Position numbers and translations under genes: made by a program
The notes under the pieces: generated by a model
The model's database searches: none
What the model was told of the DNA's origin: nothing
What the model saw: the letters and a program-made list of their open reading frames with translations, nothing else
Part shown: positions 44,001-56,000 of the stretch, one piece after another
How the letters are laid out: each line of letters opens with the position of its first letter
Numbering within the stretch: the first letter of the stretch is position 1
NCBI GenBank assembly: GCA_037349105.1
Contig: JAYJMM010000102.1
Coordinates: forward strand, 1,364,001 to 1,428,000
Length of the DNA stretch: 64,000 nt
Direction: 5' to 3'
Source: Limnomonas spitsbergensis
Taxonomy: Eukaryota > Chlorophyta > Chlorophyceae > Chlamydomonadales

Positions 44001-47000
44001 AGTTTGGCCTTGCCAAGCGATGATTTACCACTGCACCGTGATTCCTCAACTGCTGCCTCTGTCTTTTGGATGTTCTAGGCCTGAATGCATGTGCACGCCT
44101 GGCTGTATGGCTGGATGGTGCCTACTAATGTGGCCAGCCCTTGACAAGCACCTCCTCTGATTGCGAATGCAGGTGGACTGACCAGCCGCCATGCAGTGCC
44201 TGCGGCTGCACGGTCATGAACAGTGAGAACACGGAGGGACCCACTGCAGAGGAGAGGCGACACGATGCGAACAGGTGTGTGTGTGTGGGGGGGGGGGGGG
44301 GCGTTTGGCTGTCATACCGGTGGCTGCAGGCAGTCGATACTGCTTGGGGGGGCCGTTTGGTTGTCATGCCGGCGGCTGCAGGTAGTCGACACTGCTTGGG
44401 GGGGGGCGTTTGGCTGTCATGCCGGCGGCTGCAGGCAGTCGACACTGCTTGGTGTCATCTCATGTTATTTTCAGCACTTCAGCCGCAATTCAGCTACATC
44501 CATGGCCTGCTAGTCACCTCTTTCCCGCTCCGTTCAAATAAACGCTGCCTGCCACGTGCGACTTCTCCCCAGGGTTGAGGTGTACAGCTGTACCGCTTGC
44601 GGCCAGCTCACCAGATTCCCGCGGTACAACGACCCCGCGAAGCTCCTGGAGACACGCTGCGGGTGCGAATATGTCATGAGCGATGGGCGCATGGGGATGC
44701 ATGGGCGGGCGATGCGGGTGAGTGTGTGTCATGAGCGGGCGCATGGGGATGCATGGACGGGCCATGCTGGTGAGTGTGTTTCATAAGGGGTGCGTGGGGA
44801 TGCATGGACGCTCACATGCAGCTCCCCTGCATGGGGAGGCATGGACGCTCCCATGCAGGGGAATGGCATGAGGATGCATGGATGCTTCCATGCAGGGGAG
44901 CTGTATGGGGTTTCATGGATACTGCCATGTAGGGTTGCTGCATGGGTGCGTACAATGGATGCATGTGCAAGCATAACGGTTGCCTATGCAAATGTGCCTA
45001 TCCTTGCTGAGCTTTAGTCGTCCCTCTCTGTCTGCAGCTGCTGTGGAGAGTGGGCCAACTGTTTCCTGCTGGTACTGATGGGTGCATGACGTTCTGTGGC
45101 TGAAGCTTGATGAAATACCTGCCTTGTTTGCAGCCGCTGCGGAGAGTGGGCCAACTGCTTCCTGCTGGTACTGATAGGCGCATGACGTGATGTAGCTGAG
45201 TTGTAGCTGAAGCTCTGTGAAATGCCTTGTCTATGTGCAGCCGCTGCGGAGAGTGGGCCAACTGCTTCCTGCTGGTACTGCGGGCTGCGGGTGTGGAGGC
45301 GCGGTACATTCTGGACATCACGGACCATGTGTGGTGCGAGTACCACAGCAGCAGGCTAGCCAGGTGGGGAGGAGAACTTCTTCAAATGAGCCAATGCGAA
45401 TAAATCTGGTTTGGCTTCACGTCCTGCCTTGAAAGAACGAGTTAAGGCAGGCGGACGGACCGGAATTCTCAAGACATGCGTGAGCATATGCATGTAAGGC
45501 AGTGCAAGCATGTGGCTGGAATCGAGCTTGCTCATCCCCTACTCACCCTCTGCGGCCAGGCGTATAGCAGGGCCCAGCGGGTTTGCACCATCCTAAATAA
45601 GTAAAGAGTAAGAAGTACGTGTGGTTTCCAATCCTTCGTGATGTTTAACGAATCCCTGGGTTTAGGTGATCCCTAGGGACAGACCTTCAGATTTGATTTT
45701 ATTTCTGAATTTTTATCCCGTACAGGATACGCGCATTCTTCCCCGTGGCATTGCAATTTTGGATCCTAAATACGCAAATATGCACATGGGCCAGTGCAAG
45801 CATGTGGCAGTACCTGGTTTCATCTCACAATATTAGGGCTCTCTCACCAGACCAGAGTCTCCTTTGCAGCCCTGAACGTTTCTCGTGCTACGTTGCATAA
45901 TTCTTCCAAAAGGGTGCATATTGCAGGTGGCTAGATCTAATGTGCCCTCATGAGACGCGTGCCACCTCAGCTTCCTTCAGCTTCCTTCAGCTTCCTTCAG
46001 CGGTATTTGTCTTGCTGTGTTGCATTTCTTTAATCGCGAGCCGTACCGCATTTCTTTTCACGTGCCGTGCTGGTTTTATATTCACGTGCTGCGTTATCCT
46101 GCTCATACCAGTAACGTTTTGCATTTGTTCCCTTTTCCCCCGCCCGGTCCTTGCGCGCTACCTTTTTGTGAGTACCCGTGCAGGTGTGCAGATACCGGAT
46201 CATGGGTGCTGGTACACTTTTTCCAGTACCCGTGCAAATGTGCAGATACTGGTACTTGCCTACATGGACACCAGTACATAAAAAATACTTATGATTGATC
46301 ATTGACGCCATTTATGACTAACAAATTGAGCGTCTTTGTGGACGTCTTACACAGAAGGCAGCACTGAAAGAAATATTGAATTCACACCTTGGGGAGAGCA
46401 ATCAAATAGTGTGCGGTGTGCTCAGTAATCTGATGCATCCCCCCCCTTATTTTGTTCTCCTTCTGCTCGTGAGCAGGTGGGTCCATTTGGACCCCTGTGA
46501 GGCCGCGTTTGACAAGCCGCTGCTGTACGAGGCGGGGTGGGGCAAGGAGCTCAGCTACGTGTTTGCGATCGGGAGCTCTGGATTCGTGGACGTGGCGCGG
46601 CGGTACACCAGGTGAGGTAGTACAACATGGGAGGCAGTATGTTCATGGGGGCTGTACACCAGGTGGGGCGATACACCCAGTGAGGCGGTACAACACAGGA
46701 GACAGTACACTCGAGGGGGGCATACACCAGGCGGAGTCGTGCACCCGTCGAGGTGGTACACCACGGGAGGCAGTACACTTGAGGGGGCTATACACCAGGT
46801 GTACTTGTGCACCCGTCGAGGCGGTACGTCAGGTGAGGCGGTACACCACGGGAGGCAATTCACTTTAGGAGGTTCATACACCAGGTAGAGTTGTACAACC
46901 GCCGAGGCGGTACGTCAGACGAGGCGGTACAGCATAGGAGACAGTATGCTCGGGGGGTCTGTACACCAGATGGAGTGTGAACCCCAGTGAGGCGGTACGC

Positions 47001-50000
47001 CAGGTGCGGCAGCAAACCAGGGGAGGCGGTACACCAGGGCAGGGCTGGTTGGTGAGGCTGAGGGGTGTGCAGGGCACCAAGTCTGTGACCGCTGGAGGAG
47101 GGCACTGCCTTGCTGAGGCAGTGCTTTTTCAGGGTTCTTAACCCTGTCACTGAAACGTGCATGTGTATTCAGGAAACGAACGTCAGGCTGCGGCTTATGT
47201 TTAAAGTTGCAGCCTTCAGGCAAGGGGGGGAGTGGGGCCTTCAGGCAAGGGGGGGAGTGGGGCCTTCACAGGTAGTTTTTGTGTACTGTGTGCGCTGGCA
47301 GGGTTAAGGGTTGTGACTTGGAGGTCAGAGATGTGGTTTCATGGTCATGTATGTGCAAATGTCGGGAAGCTTGTTAGGGGTTGTGGATACAGTAGATTCG
47401 ACTTCTCTTGAAACGTATGTTGATGAGGGTGGAGGAATTCATCAAAATACCGGTACCATTAAAATGCATGTTATCAATTATGAAGACCACAATTCTGCGG
47501 TCTTACCGCCAGTCTAAAACAAAATGAAGAATTTCCCAAAAATTGCAGATGTCGGAGAAGTGGTGTTCACAATCGATAGCATATATTTGGAGAGTTTAGG
47601 GTTAAGGGTTAAGGGTTCACACTCAATGGGATGTGCTTGGAGAGTCTGTCCATTGTTGCCCCAAGACAAACAATCAACACATCCTGAACTCATACAGGAG
47701 GGAAGGCAAGTCCAATCCACGGCATGCCTTTCTAATCCTTTACCCCGTTGTACAGTTTCGATACGAGGTTTTCTTCCCGCACGGTAAACTGCATCGCCCA
47801 CATATTGTGAGACAATTGTTGCAGTGTGTTGTTGCGGTACATGTTTGTTCAGCTGTTGCTGCGGTACCTTTTGTGTGACTGTTGTTGCGCCTGTTATCAC
47901 AGGAAGTGGAAAACACTTCAGTCCCGCAGGCAGGCCGTGTCCGAGTCTGATCTTGGGACAGCGCTAGAGTCCCTCAACAAGCGCATTCGTGTTGGCCTGC
48001 CTCAAGATCTGCTTAACAAGCTGCAGATCCGGGATCTGGCCGAGCAGTTGGTGAGCGAGGGGGTCAGTTAGTGTGCACCCGTACATCCGTGTGGGCCTGC
48101 CTCAGGATCTGCTTAACAAGCTGCAGATCCGGGATCTGGCCGAGCAGTTGGTGAGCGAGGGGATCAGTTAGTGTGCACCCGTACATCCGTGTGGGCCTGC
48201 CTCAGGATCTGCTTAATAAGCTGCAGATCCGGGATCTGGTTGAGCAGTTGGTGAGCGAAGGGATCGGTTAGTGTGCACCCGTACATCCGTGTGGGCCTGC
48301 CTCAGGATCTGCTCAACTAACTGCAGATCTAGGATCTGGTCGAGCAGTTGGTGAGCAAGGGGATCAGTTAGTGTGCACCCGAACATCCGTGTGGGCCTGC
48401 CTTGGGATCTGCTCAATAAGCTGCAGATCCGGGATCTGGCTGAGCAGCTTGTAAGAGGGTAGGGCACAGCGGGGGGGTCGGTGAGTATTTCCGTGCACTT
48501 CAGCTACAATTCGGCTACAACATGGTCTGAGGCCGTGGGGAAATGCTGAAGGGCTCAGCAGATAGTAGATCCGGCACCTGGATCAGCTGCGGGCGTTAGG
48601 GCCGGGCAGGGAGGGTGGGTTAGGGGTATTTTCAGACGTCATTCTCTTTTGGCCCTCTGGGTGCCAGCGGATGCGTGGCAACCCTGAACCCTAAACCCTA
48701 AACCCTGGGACTCGCGCCTGTGAGCCTTTTTTCAATGCCACTTCATTAGTTATCGTGCAGGCACCCGCTCCAGGGTGCAAGTATTTAGCAATGTATAAAA
48801 AGGTTCAGGGCTCTGAGGCGACATGACGCAAGCTCATCTGGCCGCGATTGCTCCTTGGGCTGTCCGCGAGCCTCACGCCACACCAATAGCCACATAGTTG
48901 ACATGGGGTACAGGTGTAAGACCAGGGCTGTGCTTATGATGTTCCTTTCGGTGGCTGAGTTTCTGTCGCTGAGTTTTAGACATGGTCATTTGAAGGGGAA
49001 TTCAGCTCCTTTTACCAGGAAAGGAACATACCAGTAATAACTCGGTAATTACTTGTACATTCATTTAATGACGGCTGTTAATTGTGGCGTAGTTGCACAG
49101 CGGTGGGTGAGTCCCCAGTGAAGCTTAAGGTTAAGTACAGCATCACAGCTACCAGCACTTGAATTAAAATGAGAGAGTTGTGCTTAAATAGAAGTGCGCG
49201 GGTTTTGCTCACATGTAAATGAGAGGGTTTTGCTCAAATAAAAGAGGCAGCTGTTTTCCAGCTCTGTTAGGAGGGTAGCGGCACGGATGAGGCCCTAGCC
49301 CATGCCGCATGCTTCACACAGCCCTGACGCTCCCCGCTGTTGTGCGGACCTCGCCTTTCTTTCATTGTTCCCGAACACGGCGCCTGGGCACCTCATGTGC
49401 CTGGTGGGTGTGCCTTGTACCGCCTGCTCCAAAACCATGTGCTGGCTTGTACTGGCAGGAGCTGCTCGAGTGTTGTACTGCCACATCCGACGCCGCGGAG
49501 CTGGCCCAGCTGCCCGGCAGGACCACCGGTGCCTTGGCATGGCGTCAGGAGCGTGGGGAGACAGGTGAGCTATCATAGCACGTACGCAGAATGTGCTGGT
49601 TTACGATATTTAGGTGTTAAAGAGGACTAGTCTTGGCATGGCGCCTGGTGCGCAGGGAGAGGTGAGCTATCATAGCACGTACGCAGAATGTGCTGGTTTA
49701 CGGTGTTGATATTTAGTTGTGGAAGAGGACCAATGCCTTGACAGGTGAATCATCATAGTAGGTCTAAATGAGCCACCATCGCAGGTCTATTGGAAGTGCT
49801 GGTTTACGATATTGAATGAACTCCAGGCTCTTAAGGGGACCAAGGCCTTGGCATGGCGCCAAGAGCGTGGTGAAAAAGTGAGCCATCACTGCATGTCTGC
49901 TGGATGAGGCAGCTAATTTGACCGGTGCTTAAAAGTTCTCTTTGGAAGGAGATATTTTGTGTGTGTGTAGCTTAAGATGGTGTCAAGAGCTTGGGGAAGC

Positions 50001-53000
50001 AGGTGAGCCATCATTACAGGTTATGCATCCGGCTTTAACGATTGAATCATTGTTTATTTTAATGCTTCATAATGTCGTTGATTGGTATTAAGTAGTTGCA
50101 CAGCGTAGATCTGAATTGCCATCCCTGATCCCTCGGTGTTTATCACATGGCCAGCCATGCTGATATTACGTGTAGCTGAAAGTAGCTGAAAGTAGCTGAA
50201 AGCTACTCCTGTGCTGGCGCTGAGCTGGACTGACAGGTGTTTTTTTGCTTGGGCAGATAAAATGAAGTCAAACAGACCAGGTTCACACAACTTTCCACAC
50301 CGACCACACATGTAGTGCCCGCTGCTTTCCGAGTTCAGGCTGAGACGCGAGGTGGTTCCATATCCGAAAGTGTCAGCATTCTTTCACCTCACACAGTGCT
50401 CAATGTTGAGCAAGTGATTGAGGCTTATTCCCTGGCCCCAAGATTTGTAAAATTCAAATAGAAAGAAAGTTGTATGCTATTATCAATTATAGTGCCTTCT
50501 GCTACAGCTCTGCTTGCTCCGTTCCTCCGCTCACAACCTCTCCGGCTCCCCCAACATCGTAGCCTAGTTTAGGGTTTAGGGCTTAGGGCAACGTAATTTT
50601 AACCTCGTAGTGCTCTGTGTTGTGCGACTCTTGTGATTTGAAGATGCAGGCTAGCCTCGCCCGCCCTGCACACCCGGCTGGTCTCACCAGGCCCCTCCGA
50701 CTGTATCCTTAACATAGCTGAGTGGTGGCTGAATAGTTGCTGAGTGGTGGCTGAATTGTTGCTGAGTGGTGGCTGAGTGGTGGCTGAATTATTGCTGAGT
50801 GGTGGCTGAGTGGTGGCTGCATTATTGCTGCATTATTGCTGAGTGGTGGCTGAGTGGTGGCTGAGTGGTGGCTGAGTAGTGGCTGAATGATTGCTGAGTG
50901 GTGGCTGAGTGGTGGCTAGGTGGTGGCTGACTTGTGGTTGCAGCATCCTCCCATAAACAATGTGCCCCCCTCGAAGCACCACGGCTTACTTAGATTGGTC
51001 CGGTTGCCATCCCCCCTCGAAGCACCACGGCTTACTTAGATTGGTCCGGTTGCCATCCCCCCTTGAAGCACCACGGCTTACTTAGATTGGTCCGGTTGCC
51101 ATCCCCCCTTGAAGCACCACGGCTTACTTAGATTGGTCCGGTTGCCATCCCCCCTCGAAGCACCACGGCTTACTTAGATTGGTCCGGTTGCCATCCCCCC
51201 TTGAAGCACCACGGCTTACTTAGATTGGTCCGGTTGCCATCCCCCCTTGAAGCACCACGGCTTACTTAGATTGGTCCGGTTGCCATCCCCCCTTGAAGCA
51301 CCACGGCTTACTTAGATTGGTCCGGTTGCCATCCCCCCTTGAAGCACCACGGCTTACTTAGATTGGTCCGGTTGCCATCCCCCCTTGAAGCACCACGGCT
51401 TACTTAGATTGGTCCGGTTGCCATCCCCCCTTGAAGCACCACGGCTTACTTAGATTGGTCCGGTTGCCATCCCCCCTTGAAGCACCACGGCTTACTTAGA
51501 TTGGTCCGGTTGCCATCCCCCCTCGAAGCACCACGGCTTACTTAGATTGGTCCGGTTGCCATCCCCCCTCGAAGCACCACGGCTTACTTAGATTGGTCCG
51601 GTTGCCATCCCCCCTTGAAGCACCACGGCTTACTTAGATTGGTCCGGTTGCCATCCCCCCTTGAAGCACCACGGCTTACTTAGATTGGTCCGGTTGCCAT
51701 CCCCCCTTGAAGCACCACGGCTTACTTAGATTGGTCCGGTTGCCATCCCCCCTTGAAGCACCACGGCTTACTTAGATTGGTCCGGTTGCCATCCCCCCTC
51801 GAAGCACCACGGCTTACTTAGATTGGTCCGGTTGCCATCCCCCCTCGAAGCACCACGGCTTACTTAGATTGGTCCGGTTGCCATCCCCCCTTGAAGCACC
51901 ACGGCTTACTTAGATTGGTCCGGTTGCCATCCCCCCTTGAAGCACCACGGCTTACTTAGATTGGTCCGGTTGCCATCCCCCCTTGAAGCACCACGGCTTA
52001 CTTAGATTGGTCCGGTTGCCATCCCCCCTCGAAGCACCACGGCTTACTTAGATTGGTCCGGTTGCCATCCCCCCTCGAAGCACCACGGCTTACTTAGATT
52101 GGTCCGGTTGCCATCCCCCCTTGAAGCACCACGGCTTACTTAGATTGGTCCGGTTGCCATCCCCCCTTGAAGCACCACGGCTTACTTAGATTGGTCCGGT
52201 TGCCATCCCCCCTCGAAGCACCACGGCTTACTTAGATTGGTCCGGTTGCCATCCCCCCTTGAAGCACCACGGCTTACTTAGATTGGTCCGGTTGCCATCC
52301 CCCCTTGAAGCACCACGGCTTACTTAGATTGGTCCGGTTGCCATCCCCCCTTGAAGCACCACGGCTTACTTAGATTGGTCCGGTTGCCATCCCCCCTTGA
52401 AGCACCACGGCTTACTTAGATTGGTCCGGTTGCCATCCCCCCTTGAAGCACCACGGCTTACTTAGATTGGTCCGGTTGCCATCCCCCCTTGAAGCACCAC
52501 GGCTTACTTAGATTGGTCCGGTTGCCATCCCCCCTCGAAGCACCACGGCTTACTTAGATTGGTCCGGTTGCCATCCCCCCTTGAAGCACCACGGCTTACT
52601 TAGATTGGTCCGGTTGCCATCCCCCCTTGAAGCACCACGGCTTACTTAGATTGGTCCGGTTGCCATCCCCCCTTGAAGCACCACGGCTTACTTAGATTGG
52701 TCCGGTTGCCATCCCCCCTTGAAGCACCACGGCTTACTTAGATTGGTCCGGTTGCCATCCCCCCTCGAAGCACCACGGCTTACTTAGATTGGTCCGGTTG
52801 CCATCCCCCCTCGAAGCACCACGGCTTACTTAGATTGGTCCGGTTGCCATCCCCCCTTGAAGCACCACGGCTTACTTAGATTGGTCCGGTTGCCATCCCC
52901 CCTCGAAGCACCACGGCTTACTTAGATTGGTCCGGTTGCCATCCCCCCTCGAAGCACCACGGCTTACTTAGATTGGTCCGGTTGCCATCCCCCCTTGAAG

Positions 53001-56000
53001 CACCACGGCTTACTTAGATTGGTCCGGTTGCCATCCCCCCTCGAAGCACCACGGCTTACTTAGATTGGTCCGGTTGCCATCCCCCCTCGAAGCACCACGG
53101 CTTACTTAGATTGGTCCGGTTGCCATCCCCCCTTGAAGCACCACGGCTTACTTAGATTGGTCCGGTTGCCATCCCCCCTTGAAGCACCACGGCTTACTTA
53201 GATTGGTCCGGTTGCCATCCCCCCTCGAAGCACCACGGCTTACTTAGATTGGTCCGGTTGCCATCCCCCCTCGAAGCACCACGGCTTACTTAGATTGGTC
53301 CGGTTGCCATCCCCCCTCGAAGCACCACGGCTTACTTAGATTGGTCCGGTTGCCATCCCCCCTCGAAGCACCACGGCTTACTTAGATTGGTCCGGTTGCC
53401 ATCCCCCCTTGAAGCACCACGGCTTACTTAGATTGGTCCGGTTGCCATCCCCCCTTGAAGCAAGACTCCGCTGGCCGATCCATTCACGCCTGTTGTGGTG
53501 CAGGTGACGGCGGCGGCGGGAGCAGGAGCGGCTTGTCTGCGAATGCACCGGCCAAGGTAGCGAGCTGCACGGCCTACTCGCTCGCCCGCGCCCCCCCGGC
53601 GCTATCGGGTCCCGTGTTGTCAGCCTTCGGGCGGCTGACGGGCGGCGCTTGCCGTGCCTCCGGAGACAATGCTCCGGGAGAAGCGACTGCCAAGGCGTTT
53701 GACGGTGAGGGGAGTTGAAAGCACGATGATAGGGATCGCTGGAGGACACGCTTCGTACTTGTGTGCGAATTGGGTCAGGAGTCGAGTTCGGTTCTGTAGG
53801 TCTCTAAGAGGGTGGCCAGATGGACCTGCATGCAGTAGGACGCCAGACCCCCGCCAAGACACCAAATGAGAACCATGTTTACTTTTTCGGATACAAGGCC
53901 ACCTTTGGCAGGCCGCCATGCGGCCGTCAAAGGCCCAATTGGGACCAAGCCTGGACCTGCCTGTGAGCGGTGGCCAAAGTAGCATGGCTGGCCACAGAAG
54001 GGGATCATCCGGCCAGAGGCTGGAGCGTAGCTGGCATACATCTGAGACAAGAAAAAAGAGATGCTGGTCGAGGAACAAACCACCAGCTTGAAGAGTTAGT
54101 AAAATACCATCAATCAACGTATAGGCAGTACGGTACGGACAAGGCATGCCCTTCTTTTCCAGCCTTTTGTCTTTCCCTTTTTTTCTTTTCTTTCCTTGAC
54201 CCATTTTTATTTTTCTCCTGACCAGTAAGTAGCGCGCCCACACAGCCGAGATTTTCCAGTAAGGTTCAGAGGTTAACGTCCTTGACACTGGGCATGCTCA
54301 CAGGTCACACATCCTTACATGAGTGATGCTACATTTATTTCAGTGTGCGCCATATCATCTTCGGGGGGCCGTTTGGGGCCGCCTAGGGACCAAGCCTTGA
54401 CCGGCCCACAGCCGGTGGCCCGAGCAGCAGGGCTGGCAACACCAAACCCTGCCTGCTGTAGGCCCTGATAAAGCAGTTGAATCGCAGTTGAAGTGCACAG
54501 AAGTACACCGTAGCTGAATTGTGGCTGAAGTGCGCCCAAGTCATCAACGGTGCCAGGGCCTGCTGCAGTGTGCGACACTGCTTTGCCGTTTCGCGGGTCT
54601 GGATCGCAAACGGGGGCACGGAAGTGTTGTGGTTCAACTGTGGGGCGTGGCGTGGCGTGGCAATGGCGTGGCCCACCTGTGGCCCATGCACAGAAGCCGC
54701 CTGTTGCTGGACGCAGTATTGCCGTGTTCTGCCCTTTACCATTGCCCCTGGACATTAATTGCTTGCCGTACAATCGCTGCCATGTATCACCTAAACCCTG
54801 AATCACAAACCCTTAACCCTTAACCTGCCCTCATTGCCAGACTTTGGCGCCAGGGGTCGGGGCTACGTCTAAATTGTCAATACGAACCCTTGACGATCAA
54901 CCCTATACTCCAAACCCTAGCCCTTATCATGAACCCTAATCCCTTTTCTGCACCAGGCTCCACATCTAGCAAGTGGCTGGACTTCGGTGGCGGCGGTGTC
55001 GGTGGCAGCGGTTGGATTGAGTATCGCCTGCCGGTCGGTGCGCCTGCAGCGGTGGTGGCCGCCTACGACATGGTGTCCGCGAACGACTCCTCAGAGCGCG
55101 ACCCATGCAGCTGGGTTCTGGAGGGCATGGAGGAGGGTGTTGCAGGTGAGATGTACCTCTTAATCTGTGTCTTGGTTAGTTGCATCTGTGTTAAGTGTGT
55201 AGCTGGATGCTAGAGGGCTTGGAGGAGGGTGTTGCGGGTGAGACCAACCCTGAATCCTTTGCCCTGAATCCGAATGTCTTTTTAAATCCTTAACCTTAAC
55301 CCCAATGCCTCATCCGAAACCATCGCCCCGATGCCTCTTCCTAAACCGTCGCCCAGATGCCTCGTCCTAAACCCTGAACTCCAGAGTACGTTTCTTAGCC
55401 CAAACCCCAATGGCTTGCTATGAACTCTTAAACCAGTTAACCCTATGCCATGACGTTTTGTACTGCTGCCCATCTCCCTAACACCCTGAAGCAGCCTCCT
55501 CGGACGGCGCTACAACATGGACGACCTTGGACGAGCGGTCTGGCATCCGCTTCGGGACCCGCTTTGAGCTGCAGACTTTCTATGTTGCTCCCAAATCCTG
55601 GCAGCTCTGTCACACCCTCCGGCTACGCATTGTGACCACGCTCGACCCAGCGGCCGCAAACTGCGTTCAGCTGGCGTGTTTCAATCTCTACGATGCAAGG
55701 CCGCTGACCGCGGTCGCGACGGCTGCGGCGGCAGCGGCCCTAGAGTTTCCCCTGGGCTTGGCCGAATCCGCGGCCAGGACAGTTGCGGAAGCGGCAGCAG
55801 GAGCCGCCGGAGATGGCCAGGCTGCGGCGGTGGCGCAGACGCTGCACCGTCTGCTGTTAAACATCGAGCGCAGCCCTGGCGTGTCAAAGTACCGTCGCGT
55901 GCGCGTCAGCAAGCTCCCTGTGGGCTTGCTGAATTCCCCGGGAGCAGCCACGCTGCTCATTTCCACGGGTTTCCGACCGCTATTGATGAAACCCGACATT

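Noticed and set aside
50964..53455. CRISPR-like array
   Set aside because: The period is regular, but the whole 46-bp unit repeats with no variable spacer; this is a eukaryotic satellite within an intron.
53504..53704. Initially treated as intronic, with PNG1 exon 8 joined straight to 54,957
   Set aside because: That join is also in phase, but [15 protein letters not shown] matches the plant PNGase segment preceding SKW and both splice sites fit, so it was accepted as exon 9.
53378..53749. Minus-strand ORF of 123 codons (Arg/Ser-rich)
   Set aside because: It overlaps PNG1 exon 9 in antisense and runs into the 46-bp satellite; it is a shadow of GC-rich coding sequence.
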